64,000 nucleotides of DNA from Micromonospora alfalfae (GCF_022230925.1 NZ_JAKKFH010000011.1:292437-356436); one strand, 5' to 3'; numbered from the stretch's first letter, positions 53,590 to 61,800 are shown. Made by a program: numbers and translations. The notes: generated from the letters alone by a model not told the origin.

Positions 53590-54837
53590 ATGCCCTTGTC
53601 ACGAGTGACGGACGTTGTCGCCGGCCTGGTACCGACCGACCCGCTCCGCAGGAAGCTGATCGCGATCCGACTGGCCGAGTCCATCGGCAAGGGAGTCTTC
53701 CTCAGCGGCAGCGTCGTCTACTTCACGCTGCGTGTCGGACTCGACGCCCGGCAGGTGGGCCTGGGCCTGTCAGCCGCCGGCCTGTCCGCCTTCCTCTCGT
53801 CGGTCCTGTTCGGTGTGATCGCCGACCGGGTGGGCGCCCGCCGCCTGCTCGTCATCCTGTTCGCCGCGCTGGCGGTCGGATTCGGGCTCTACAGCCTTGT
53901 CGACAGCGCGACCGCCTTCTTCGCGCTGGTGGTCACCGTCGGCTTCCTCGAGTACGGCACCGGCCCGACCAACGGGGCCCTCATCGGCAACCTCGTGCCC
54001 GCCGAGGAGCGGGTGAAGCTCAAGGCCATGATGCGGTCGGTGTTCAACATTGGTTTCAGCATCGGTATCGGCGTTGCGGCCGTCGCCGCCCTCAGCCAAC
54101 GGCTGCTCGTGCTGATCCCCCTCACCACTGCCGCGTTGATGGCCGGCGCCGCGCTCCTCGTCACCCGCCTGCCCGACGTGCCGCCGCGTCCCGCACCGGT
54201 GGGCTTCAAGCGTTTCGCCGCAGTCCGCGACCCACGCTTCCTCGCGGTGATCGGCGTCTCGACGATCCTCGCCTCGCACGTCAGCATCATCCTGGTGACG
54301 ATGCCGCTCTGGGCGCTCAACCGCACCGACCTGCCGCACTTCCTGATTCCTCTGCTGCTGATCGTCAACACCGGGTTCGTCATCCTGTTCCAGGTACGGG
54401 CCAGCCGGGGCGCGGACACCGTGCACGGCGCCGGTCGGCTCGCCCGGCGCTCCGGCTACTGGCTGGCCGGCGGCTGCGCGGTCCTGGCGGTGACCGCGCT
54501 CGACGACAACGTGGTCCTGGCGTCCGTGGCGATCGTCGCCGCCGTGCTGATCCTCTCCGTGGCCGAGGTGATGCAGGCCGCCTCCGGCTGGGGGCTCGCG
54601 TTCGGCCTCGCCCCCGAGCACGCTCAGGGCGAGTACCTGGGGGCATTCGACCTGCACGTGATCACACAGAACATCATCGGCCCGGCGGCGCTCTCCGGCC
54701 TGGTCATCGCCTTCGGTTTCTGGGGATGGCTGGGCATCGCCGTCGCCGCGCTCGTCGCATCGGCGCTGATCATTCCGGCCGCCAACCGCAGCGCTGTCAT
54801 GCTGGTCCGCGAGACGGCCTCGGCCTCCACGACCTGA
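53590..54837 (+). CDS. MFS transporter, probable product exporter (415 aa)
   Basis: Major facilitator with about 11-12 membrane helices. The loop between helices 2 and 3 reads FGVIADRVGARRLLV, the standard MFS motif (G-x-x-x-D-R-x-G-x-R-R). The central cytoplasmic linker is short (RLPDVPPRPAPVGFKRF). Family members of this size export drugs and antibiotics. Position, divergent from the NRPS-PKS regulator, suggests efflux of the product and self-protection. Its stop is followed at once by a decayed insertion element. Confidence 0.88.
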   Translation: MPLSRVTDVVAGLVPTDPLRRKLIAIRLAESIGKGVFLSGSVVYFTLRVGLDARQVGLGLSAAGLSAFLSSVLFGVIADRVGARRLLVILFAALAVGFGLYSLVDSATAFFALVVTVGFLEYGTGPTNGALIGNLVPAEERVKLKAMMRSVFNIGFSIGIGVAAVAALSQRLLVLIPLTTAALMAGAALLVTRLPDVPPRPAPVGFKRFAAVRDPRFLAVIGVSTILASHVSIILVTMPLWALNRTDLPHFLIPLLLIVNTGFVILFQVRASRGADTVHGAGRLARRSGYWLAGGCAVLAVTALDDNVVLASVAIVAAVLILSVAEVMQAASGWGLAFGLAPEHAQGEYLGAFDLHVITQNIIGPAALSGLVIAFGFWGWLGIAVAALVASALIIPAANRSAVMLVRETASASTT

Positions 54838-54916
54838 GAGGGTGGTTCGGGAGCCTCTGTCTGATGTGGGCTTGGCGGCTCGTTGGAGGCCCTGCTGGTG
54901 GGGTTACGCCGAGGTC

Positions 54917-55211
54917 GTCGGCGGGGCCAGGGCGAACAGTTGGCGCGCATCGGCGCGGTCCCGGCGTGGAATACGGCGAGGATCTGTTGGTAGGCGGGGT
55001 TGGCGACGGTCGGGTCAGCGGGTGCCGTCGTGTCGAGTGGGCCGCCCAGACTCAGGAGCGTCTTGCGGGTGATGGCGAGCTCGGCGACCTCGGTCTCGGC
55101 TGCGGTGAGCTGCTCGTCGAGGGAGGCGATCTGGGTGCGGAGCCGCTCAACGGCGTGGCCGGCGGCGGTTTCGCGTTCGGTGAGCAGGGCCAGCAGCGTC
55201 GGCTGGGTCAC
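54917..55211 (-). pseudogene. IS-associated coiled-coil protein with internal deletion
   Basis: The GTG at 55211 starts a frame reading TQPTLLALLTERETAAGHAV, then a coiled coil (LRTQIASLDEQLTAAETEVA) and AYQQILAVFHAGTAPMRA. Such small coiled-coil proteins accompany some IS5-type transposases. The expected helix-turn-helix part is missing: directly after GTAPMRA a different frame gives LFALAPPTTSA and a stop, which looks like the normal C-terminus. So a deletion with frame change removed the middle. The GTG overlaps the transposase stop (GTGA), i.e. it was the second gene of the element. Confidence 0.55.
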
Positions 55212-55815
55212 CGTTGGTCACGCCATAACGTGGTGGCGGTGCCGGTCAACCGACGCAGCAGGTTCGCCGTGGACGCCCACCAGGTGCGGGACACCGCCGA
55301 GGCGGGTCGGCTTTCGTACTCGCGGACCAGGCGGCGGTGCCGCATCAGCGTGCCGTTGGTCTGCTCGACCACCCACCGGCGCTTCACCGGCACGAACCTG
55401 GCGGTAGTGTCGGACCGCAGGACCTGCTCGACGTCGATACCCCGGAGGGCGCCGTGGATCTGCACGTCGTCTTTGAACCCGGCGCCGACCCACGCCTTGG
55501 TCACCGTCGGGGTGTGCGCGAGGACGTTGTCCAGCAGCCGGATGCCGATCGCGTTGTCGGTGACCGACGCCGCCGTGACCACCACCGCGATGATCAACCC
55601 GAGTGCGTCGACCGCGAGGCCCCGTTTACGGCCAGGGACCTTCTTCGCGGCGTCCTTGCCGGTCGTGGCGGCTGGAACGTGGTTGGCCGCCCAAATCGAC
55701 TGGGTATCCAGCACCACCGCGGTCGGATCCTCCGGGCGGCCGGCCGTCTCCCGCATCTGGCAGCGCAGCAGATCATGGATCACCTGGTCGGTGCCGTCAT
55801 CACGCCACAGCGCGA
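55208..55815 (-). pseudogene. IS5-type transposase, N-terminally truncated
   Basis: DDE transposase of the IS5 group. Family sequence starts abruptly at LWRDDGTDQVIHDLLRCQMR (around 55807) and continues through VVLDTQSIWAANHVP (first catalytic Asp), GRKRGLAVDALGLIIAVVVT, WVGAGFKDDV and WVVEQTNGTLMRHRRLVREY (catalytic Glu). The usual ~85 N-terminal residues are absent; upstream sequence in the same frame is unrelated. It is therefore a dead copy, probably cut by the event that also damaged the SUKH gene on its right. The element's left end lies just behind the MFS stop. Confidence 0.8.
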
Positions 55816-55888
55816 GCTGCACAGATACAACCAGCAGTGATCGTCCTTTGCCACTGGCTGTCAGCCGGAACAGTGGCACACTTCGCTC

Positions 55889-56303
55889 GTGAACGCGACG
55901 GTGGCAGTCGGCCGGCTCTCGGAGATCCTGGATTCTCTCGCGGCGCAGGGCTTCGACACCCGACCGCTGGTGGTCGATTCGCCGGCTTCGCCAGGCGAGG
56001 TCGATGCGGCAGAGGGCCAACTGGGGCGCAAGTGACTCCTACGACAGGGTCTGGCATCACAAGTTGCCGTTTATGGAGGTCGGCAACGGCGACTACCTAG
56101 CGCTGGACTTGGACGATGACGCGTACGGCCGAATCGTCTACCTCAGCCACGACGATGGTGAAGGCCACGGCCGGACCATGGTTACCTCCTTCGAGGACCT
56201 GCTCATCCGCTGGATCCCCCTGGCCTGTCCGGGCGCCGAAGATTGGCAGTGGCTGCCATTCTGCGCACGATCAGACGGGGCCTCGACCCCTCGTCCGCGA
56301 TAG
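55889..56303 (+). pseudogene. Broken SUKH (SMI1/KNR4-like) immunity gene
   Basis: A GTG at 55889 opens a frame with the N-terminal pattern of SMI1/KNR4 proteins (DSPASPGEVDAAEGQLG) and stops at 56033-56035. In another frame starting just before, the C-terminal half of the same fold continues: SYDRVWHHKLPFMEVGNGDY, LALDLDDDAYGRIVYLSHDD, SFEDLLIRWIPL. The segment between the two halves is missing. Together they make one SUKH gene inactivated by deletion and frameshift. It lies beside the truncated transposase. Confidence 0.6.
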
Positions 56304-56464
56304 CCCGCGAATGGACTGCGCTCGTACGACTCAAGAGCGGCCCACTCGCAGTCAAGGGACCGTGAACGTCCGGAGCCGTAGGCCGTGCATCATGATCGCA
56401 GCCGCGTGGCGAGTGGCGACGCGCGTACGTGCCGACGAGCGTGCGCAAGGGGACCGGAGGGTCT

Positions 56465-57112
56465 TCAAGCCGGATTGTCATTGTGGGACGTGTTGAAGAC
56501 TGATTGCGGTAGCCCGTAGATGCCGGTTGCAGTCACGGTGGCGTCGTCGATCGCGCTCGGGTCGACGCTCCAGCGACCGGCCATCGCCATCACATCGGAC
56601 TCGGACGGCGTCGTGTCGTACCAGGCTGTCCACTCATCGTCGGACCAGTGTTCACACCCGGGCTCCATACCGCGGAGGCCGACGCCCAGCGCGATTTCGT
56701 CGGCTGTCGGGGCACCGACGAACAGAGGCACCTCGCCTCGCTCGCCATTGAAGCAGTAGGCGCGCAGCAGCTCACCGCCCAGGGCCTGAGCCCAGGCATG
56801 ATAATCCGGGACCCGTTCGTTGGCGAAGAACTGTGCTTCACCCAGCTGCTGACTCAGCGCCCTGAGCCAATCGGGAAAGGACGAGTCGGTCGCGTCGAAA
56901 TCCGGCGGCATATGCCGCCGGCCGTGGGCGAAGGTCCAGCCTGGCACCGGCGCGGTCACGTACACGCCGTGCTGGTAGGCCCGGTCGGTGCCGGTGGCCC
57001 AGTCGAGGACTTCCCGGTCGCGTAGACCAAGGGCATCGGCTACCTCGTCTGGGGTCCGGTTCCGGACAGCCAGCCACGACGTCTTGTAACTGAATCCGGC
57101 CACGCCCCTCAT
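56465..57112 (-). CDS. Hypothetical protein (215 aa)
   Basis: Soluble, acidic protein with many Trp residues and an N-terminal stretch FSYKTSWLAVRNRTPDEVADAL; later CFNGERGEVPLFVGAPTADE and a Trp/Asp-rich DDEWTAWYDTTPSESDVMAM. No family I can name with confidence. It resembles immunity-type proteins of polymorphic toxin systems in size and composition only. The ATG at 57112 was chosen because protein-like sequence starts there; the upstream part of the frame is Arg/Pro-rich shadow. It lies next to the broken SUKH gene. Confidence 0.6.
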   Translation of the reverse strand: MRGVAGFSYKTSWLAVRNRTPDEVADALGLRDREVLDWATGTDRAYQHGVYVTAPVPGWTFAHGRRHMPPDFDATDSSFPDWLRALSQQLGEAQFFANERVPDYHAWAQALGGELLRAYCFNGERGEVPLFVGAPTADEIALGVGLRGMEPGCEHWSDDEWTAWYDTTPSESDVMAMAGRWSVDPSAIDDATVTATGIYGLPQSVFNTSHNDNPA

Positions 57113-57355
57113 GATCCCAGGAGCCTGTTCGTAGCTGCCCAGAGGCATCCGGATCTGCCGCCTGCGGGGTGTCACATGGGGTGAGGGGCGTGTGGTGGGC
57201 ACCGACGCTCGGCCTTGCAGGTAAACGGATGTCGAGGGCGCAGGCGGCACGTTCTTCCTCTGCGGTGAACGCCGCTCGATCCGTCCGGTCCTATATGCCA
57301 GCTCCGAAGGGCAGGCCGGCCTTTCGGCCATAGCCTTGCCAACGCCTCGGAGGTC

Positions 57356-57664
57356 ATGATCGGGCTGCCGTCCTGGTGGGACTGCCTGAAGTTTTCCGGC
57401 AGCGGGGATCTGGTGACCATGGAGTCCGCTGCGAAGCACCTGGAGCGCGACGAGCTCAGAGACCAGCCGGAGCTTAGTGCTCAGCGAGTCCGACTCGCGA
57501 CAGCGCTGTCGCTGGACCTGGCGACTGCCCCGTTGCTACTGGCCGGCTTGCACGGCACGGTGGCCAGTTCCACAGCTAGTTTCCTTCTCACCGTTGAAAC
57601 TGGTGAGGAGTACGAGTCGCTGTCCGGGCCTTGGCTGCCGAGCCGCAATCCTTCCTGGAGTTGA
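57356..57664 (+). CDS. Small hypothetical protein (102 aa), doubtful
   Basis: Open frame with acceptable codon pattern. It has an amphipathic helical centre (ESAAKHLERDELRDQPELSA) and a hydrophobic segment (LSLDLATAPLLLAGLHGTV). No family recognised. It is in the same frame as the DUF5753 remnant that follows, but its sequence does not resemble that family. The opposite strand is also open over part of it, so the call is weak. Confidence 0.3.
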   Translation: MIGLPSWWDCLKFSGSGDLVTMESAAKHLERDELRDQPELSAQRVRLATALSLDLATAPLLLAGLHGTVASSTASFLLTVETGEEYESLSGPWLPSRNPSWS

Positions 57665-57697
57665 GAACCCCGTCCTAGCCAACCGCCGAACGCCAAG

Positions 57698-57994
57698 ATC
57701 AGGTGCGCTGATCTGCCACGATTCGCGCTGTCGTTTTCTGGCGGAGCCCGGGCCGCCATCGCCGGCCCGTTCATGCTGCTCGACTTCCCACCCGGCAACC
57801 AGGTCGAGCCGGACCGGCCGGTGGTCTACCGCGAGTTTCTGACCGGGGCGCTGTACCTCGACCGGGAGTCGGAGATGGCCGCGTACGAGGAGGTCTGGGC
57901 TGGCCTCGACGCGGTCGCCCTGGAACACGACCAGTCCCGCCGGTTGATCGAGAAGATCAGCGCGGAGGTCCACCTTGGAGGGGTGTCCGCATGA
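57698..57994 (+). pseudogene. C-terminal remnant of a DUF5753 (Scr1-type) regulator
   Basis: In-frame sequence ADLPRFALSFSGGARAAIAG, then FMLLDFPPGNQ, VVYREFLTGALYLDRE and LDAVALEHDQSRRLIEKI matches the end of the DUF5753 domain of helix-turn-helix regulators common in actinomycetes. The helix-turn-helix and most of DUF5753 are absent and no start codon precedes the homologous part. An ATGA at its end would couple it to a 37-codon frame (57991-58104) that does not resemble the DUF397 partner usually found there. Confidence 0.6.
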
Positions 57995-58168
57995 CCGAGC
58001 GACCAGTTGCCCCTCGGCTTCACCTAAAGCGCACCGTCCCAACGCTGGCGGGAGCGCCGGCCGACCTAGCGAATCCCGATGCGGGGGGACATATCCATGA
58101 GTGAGATTGCTCCAACCGGAATTTGTAGATTCGGGGAATCCCACGACAGTGCCGGTTCACTGCGGCTT

Positions 58169-58282
58169 AGCAGTTAAGCAAATTGGGCGCTATTGCCGTA
58201 TTTAAGTATTTGACACCGGTGGTGATCTTTAATAAAGTGACGGCATCGGTCACGGCTGGCACGGGTCAGATACTTAACTGCT
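58169..58282. repeat. Inverted repeat flanking a promoter
   Basis: AGCAGTTAAG at 58169-58178 and CTTAACTGCT at 58273-58282 form a perfect 10-base inverted repeat 94 bases apart. They enclose the putative promoter of the small secreted protein gene in an AT-rich island. Possible paired binding sites for one regulator. Confidence 0.55.
58210..58238 (+). promoter_or_regulatory. Sigma-70-like promoter of secreted protein gene
   Basis: TTGACA at 58210-58215 and TAAAGT at 58233-58238, spaced 17 bases, lie 86 bases ahead of the ATG at 58324. The surrounding ~150 bases are unusually AT-rich for this genome. The -35 is perfect and the -10 matches 4 of 6. Confidence 0.5.
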
Positions 58283-58323
58283 GACGCCGGCCTGACTACG
58301 GAAGCCAACGGGGAGGAATTGGA

Positions 58324-58767
58324 ATGAAACTAAGGAAGCGATTTGCAGCCGGAGTCTCGGTTGCAGCGATTGCAGTTTCCATGCTGGTCGGTCAGGCGCC
58401 GGTCTCGGCAGAGCCAATGGGTGGGCCAATAAGTGCAGCCGCCACGTGTTATGGCGGCGCTGTCTCATTCCCCACCCGGACCATGGGCGCTGCCAGCGAT
58501 CGATACCTCCCTTCGGCTTCCAGCTACTACACGACAACCTCTCGTTGCACCGACATCAACATCAAGTTTGCCAACCCTGAACAGGGCAACGTGCAGGTCC
58601 GTGTTTGCTGGTTGTCAACAGGCGCTTGTAATTCTTGGAAAACTGTACTTATGGACACCGGGTGGAAAGTGATCGCCACCGATGTGCTGAATGGGACCAG
58701 GTTCCGCGTGCAGATCTACAACTACAGGGACTGGGACACCACTTTCGGCGGCCAAGTAGCATTCTAG
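58324..58767 (+). CDS. Small secreted protein (147 aa)
   Basis: Clear signal peptide (MKLRKRFAAGVSVAAIAVSM ... PVSAEP) with probable cleavage after Ala near residue 30. The mature part of ~115 residues has four Cys (ATCYGG, TSRCTD, VRVCWL, TGACNS) likely paired outside the cell, and a beta-rich Tyr/Trp-containing C-terminus (FRVQIYNYRDWDTTFGGQVAF). No enzyme motif. GGGGAGGAATTGGA lies just ahead of the ATG. With its own AT-rich promoter region and a strong terminator directly behind, it is a self-contained unit. Codon use is less GC-biased than in the neighbours, hinting at transfer. Confidence 0.75.
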   Translation: MKLRKRFAAGVSVAAIAVSMLVGQAPVSAEPMGGPISAAATCYGGAVSFPTRTMGAASDRYLPSASSYYTTTSRCTDINIKFANPEQGNVQVRVCWLSTGACNSWKTVLMDTGWKVIATDVLNGTRFRVQIYNYRDWDTTFGGQVAF

Positions 58768-58769
58768 TT

Positions 58770-58807
58770 GCATTTGGAGGGGCCCCAATGGGGGCCCCTC
58801 CAAATGC
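58770..58807 (+). terminator. Strong hairpin terminator of secreted protein gene
   Basis: A perfect 17-base stem (GCATTTGGAGGGGCCCC / GGGGCCCCTCCAAATGC) with a 4-base loop begins 3 bases after the stop codon. No T run follows. Confidence 0.88.
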
Positions 58808-59019
58808 GCGACGATGCTTAATAGGTCGCAATTGGCCGAATCGGTGGACGGTGAGATAACGTCACTGAGCCACTTCGTCGTGATCATGGGCTCCTGAGCA
58901 GGCACTCAGCGGCGTGTCGCTGCTCCAAACAGGACGAATCTCCCGGTAGGACAGCAGTCGACCAAGACGCACTGCCCAGCACAGGAGCTTCGTTGCTGAC
59001 CTAACCTGCCAGCATCCCG
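58808..59019. other. Intergenic region, nothing assigned
   Basis: About 210 bases between the terminator and a transposase remnant. No coding frame or repeat could be supported. Confidence 0.3.
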
Positions 59020-59178
59020 CTGTCCACACGCAGCCTAGCCCGCCTGACCGAGCTGATCCGCGATCGACGCCGCGCGCTCGGTGGGCGCTGGCGCAGGCTG
59101 CCCGCACAGCAGCAGGCGCTGATGGCCCTGGCCCACCTGCGCAACGGCGAACTCTCCCGCGCTGCCCCACCCGTAGGT
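59020..59178 (+). pseudogene. Remnant of a transposase N-terminus (helix-turn-helix type)
   Basis: The plus strand reads SLARLTELIRDRRRALGGRW then RRLPAQQQALMALAHLRNGE, which matches the N-terminal helix-turn-helix region of DDE transposases of the HTH_Tnp_4 kind. After LRNGELSRAA similarity ends, and no catalytic domain follows. No start codon is obvious. A decayed end of an insertion element. Confidence 0.5.
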
Positions 59179-59544
59179 GAACGTCGCCACCGTCGTGTCC
59201 GACGACTCGATCCGGAACCTGCCCGCCCGTCCAGGGCCAGAAGGTGCCGTCACCATACTCACTGTCACCGGAGGTCTCGTGTATCTACCGCAAAACGGCA
59301 CCACGGTGACCACGCCGACTTGGGAAGCATCGACGCGATGGATCCCGTCGGCCCTCCGCAGGAGCGTGCCATCGAGGCAGCGTGGCCTCAGAAGGCGTCC
59401 ACACCGGTGAGCTGAAACTCGTAACGGTCTGCCTCGCGGGCGACTGCGCGGACCACCGCCTGGAGCATCGCCGGCAGCGTCAACAGCACGACCTCTCTGG
59501 GCAGCGCGCCGGTCGCCGGAGCGGTTGTCGGGTCGGATCCCGAC

Positions 59545-59763
59545 AAGCCTGTCGCGCATCCCCATCCCGACCCGACAACTGCACCGCCCAGCCCGATCGC
59601 CGACAGGCTCCGCCAACTCAAAGCCGTGTACCAGCAGGGGTTGATCAGCCACGGCGAGTACACCGAGCAACGCGCCCGCATCATCGGCGAACTGGGCGAC
59701 GTCCCACACGCGCATTGCGCAACGATGCGCAGGGATGACGAACCTGGTTGCCGACCCCGGTAA
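59545..59763 (+). pseudogene. SHOCT-domain fragment
   Basis: An open frame without any start codon (59425-59763) contains DRLRQLKAVYQQGLISHGEY followed by TEQRARIIGEL, the short SHOCT domain found at the C-termini of many bacterial proteins. The upstream part is low in recognisable sequence, so only the tail of a gene remains. The tRNA fragment and its hairpin lie ~50 bases further on. Confidence 0.45.
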
Positions 59764-59808
59764 GTGGGGGGTTTTCGGGGGGCGGTTCAAAACCTTATAG
59801 ACAAACTT

Positions 59809-59844
59809 AAAGCCCTGACCAGCGTTTCCGCTGGTCAGGGCTTT
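59809..59844. terminator. Hairpin behind tRNA-Pro fragment
   Basis: A perfect 16-base stem (AAAGCCCTGACCAGCG / CGCTGGTCAGGGCTTT) with a TTTC loop and T runs at the plus-strand end. On the minus strand it follows the tRNA 3' end directly, as tRNA terminators do. Confidence 0.85.
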
Positions 59845-59850
59845 TTCTCT

Positions 59851-59891
59851 GTCGGGACGGCCGGATTCGAACCGACGACCCCTTGACCCCC
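59851..59891 (-). other. 3' fragment of tRNA-Pro, probable attachment site
   Basis: Reading the minus strand from 59891 to 59851, the sequence runs from the anticodon-loop G run (GGGGGTCAAGG) through the T arm (GTCGGTTCGAATCCGGC) to the acceptor strand CGTCCCG and discriminator A. This is the 3' half of a proline tRNA as I know it from actinomycetes. The 5' half is not present next to it. Integrative elements of actinomycetes (pSAM2 is the known case for tRNA-Pro) recombine at tRNA 3' ends and leave such a copy. Confidence 0.7.
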
Positions 59892-60054
59892 GGCAACCAA
59901 CACGATCTCGTGAGCTGGCATGGGACGAGCGCTGAGCTGTGAACACCGTCCGACATCATCCCCGCGCGTCCGTGTGTGTCCGTCGCGGTCGTCACTCAGC
60001 TAGTCACTCAGCCCGCGCTCCCCGATCTGCAAAGCCAGGTCCCGATGCAGCACC

Positions 60055-60405
60055 ATGAACGTCATGGATCAGGAGACTGCGCGCCAGCGGTGGCACCAGG
60101 AGCACGTGGGATCCTGGCTCCAGCTCATCGCCACTCTCGGGAGTGAGGGCTGGGAGGCGCATTTGACCTGTGCGGCAGCTCCTGTGGAGGTGGAAGGCTC
60201 TCTGCCGAACGGTGAGCTCTTCTACTTCCGCGCCCGCCACAGCGATGTGTCGCTGGGCATCGGAGGCGACGACCCCGCCGACATCCCCGAGTGGGAAGAG
60301 AGCGAATCGCACACGGATGCCAGCTGGCTACCAGCAGCCGAGGGCGAGACCATCATCAGACGGCTTGCTTTCCGCTACGCAGAGCAGAGCAATCCGACTG
60401 AGTGA
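60055..60405 (+). CDS. Hypothetical protein (116 aa)
   Basis: Small acidic protein with HVGSWLQLIATLGSEGWEAH and a beta-rich centre (LPNGELFYFRARHSDVSLGI). No domain recognised. A second in-frame ATG at 60064 could be the start. The composition is that of a real gene and the opposite strand has only weak frames. It lies right of the tRNA-Pro fragment, possibly inside the integrated element. Confidence 0.55.
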   Translation: MNVMDQETARQRWHQEHVGSWLQLIATLGSEGWEAHLTCAAAPVEVEGSLPNGELFYFRARHSDVSLGIGGDDPADIPEWEESESHTDASWLPAAEGETIIRRLAFRYAEQSNPTE

Positions 60406-60598
60406 GCACCGTCAGTTTGGAAGGTGCCTTTGCCTGCGGACAGATCTGGGGGTCGTCCTGGTAGCCGGGCTGCGCCCTTCCTGCCGGCGGCTTCCTCTCC
60501 CGCTGGCACAGCCTGTTGTTGCACCTTATTGACTCGTCCAGCGGGCACGCATCGGGCACGCTCCAGCCCTGATGGCATCCCTGTGCTGCTGTCGGCAG

Positions 60599-60889
60599 TC
60601 AGGCCATCGGGTGCTCGGTTGGGTCGTCCTCGTCCAGGAGACCGAACGCCTCCGGCGCGTCCTCGACAAACTGACGGAATGGCGGTTGGAAGCTCTCCGC
60701 CCTGGCGGCGATGGCTGCGGCTAGACGCGCGCGATCGGCAGACTCCAGCCCACCTAGGCGGGACGCCGCATCTTCGAGCTGCTGGAGGGCAACGTCCGGG
60801 TGAAGTGTCTCGTCGTCGCACAGCTCGAAAAACGCCAAGCGCTCAAGCAAGGTGTCGAGCACTGCGGTGAAGACGCGATCATCAGACAC
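60599..60889 (-). CDS. Hypothetical protein (96 aa)
   Basis: Helical, strongly acidic small protein (TAVLDTLLERLAFFELCDDE, DVALQQLEDAASRLGG, ARLAAAIAARAESF). No family recognised. GTG start at 60889. Proteins of this size and charge occur beside toxin-immunity and element genes, but nothing proves such a role. Confidence 0.5.
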   Translation of the reverse strand: MSDDRVFTAVLDTLLERLAFFELCDDETLHPDVALQQLEDAASRLGGLESADRARLAAAIAARAESFQPPFRQFVEDAPEAFGLLDEDDPTEHPMA

Positions 60890-61155
60890 GCGCGCATGCT
60901 ACGGGAGGCAGACGTTGTAGCGGAACTTAGACGGCCTCTCCCCTGACGTGCGGCGACCTGGTCGGCGCGCTGGCCACGCGCGCTTGTGGGCTCACATCGT
61001 CGATGACTCGTTGCCAACGTTTCACGCTGTCTTGTGCCCCCGGTGTGCCCCATAGTCACCCGAATCCCATTCCGGCAACCTCCATGGACGGCCAGCGCGC
61101 TCGCTCCGCCGCCCCTAGGTAGCCGTTCAGTCAAACGCTCGAACCGATCGCCGGC

Positions 61156-61800
61156 CTAACCGAACGGCGCTGGTGAACTGGGTCGAGCATTGGGCAGCGC
61201 ATATGGAATGGTTAGAGCTAGAGACGCAAGGCCACGATCAGCGCGCATCAATTCAACAGCCTTTCTAGCAATAGCCTTATAGCTGTCGTGTGTATCAATT
61301 GGCACATCCAGCCCGTTCGATTCCTCTGAGATGGGGAGCAAAGCATCCACTTCGGCGACAAACTTCGACATAACATCGCAGCATTCACGGGCGGAATTTC
61401 GGACAGGCGTGGAGGCGAAAAGCTCCAGCTCAGCCAAGATGCCTACGGCATCCACGCCAGCCTGGTAAAGCTCATCGGTCTCTAGGGTGAATAAGTGCCC
61501 ATCTCCTGCCTCTAGGATCTGTCTGATAAGAGCTGCCTTCCGACCCCAACTCCAAATCGTCTGCATAAAATGCATGTAGGTCTCTTCGCGAGACTCGCGA
61601 TGCCGAAGCTCATCCTCCCGCTGCCACTGCGCCGCCCGGTCCTCCCGCTCTCGCTCCCAGCGCTCCTGGTCTCGTTTGCGCTCCAACTCCCATCGACGGT
61701 CCTCGCGGCGGGTCGTAAGCATCTGGGTCGAGATAGCGGCCCCGAGGGTGCCGATAACGCCAAGCGCGGCGACGAGGAGCACTGGCCAGATCTGGTTCAT
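61156..61800 (-). CDS. Membrane-anchored coiled-coil protein (214 aa)
   Basis: One N-terminal membrane helix (IWPVLLVAALGVIGTLGAAI), then a highly charged coiled coil of ~50 residues (REDRRWELERKRDQERWERE ...), then a soluble helical domain of ~130 residues (SRECCDVMSKFVAEVDALLP-like). Base composition is lower in G+C than the neighbours, with non-preferred codons, pointing to transfer. The ATG at 61800 is chosen because the membrane helix begins there. Function unknown. Confidence 0.6.
   Translation of the reverse strand: MNQIWPVLLVAALGVIGTLGAAISTQMLTTRREDRRWELERKRDQERWEREREDRAAQWQREDELRHRESREETYMHFMQTIWSWGRKAALIRQILEAGDGHLFTLETDELYQAGVDAVGILAELELFASTPVRNSARECCDVMSKFVAEVDALLPISEESNGLDVPIDTHDSYKAIARKAVELMRADRGLASLALTIPYALPNARPSSPAPFG

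Noticed and set aside
57536..58144. Minus-strand 202-codon frame over the DUF5753 remnant
   Set aside because: The plus strand carries the recognisable DUF5753 sequence; the minus frame is Arg/Gly/Pro-rich without features.
59035..59946. Minus-strand 303-codon frame across the transposase, SHOCT and tRNA fragments
   Set aside because: It spans the tRNA fragment and the terminator hairpin and is antisense to two recognisable protein fragments, so it is unlikely to be coding.
59821..59960. A complete tRNA gene on the minus strand
   Set aside because: Only the part from the anticodon loop to the 3' end matches tRNA-Pro; no D arm or 5' acceptor strand is found upstream of it.
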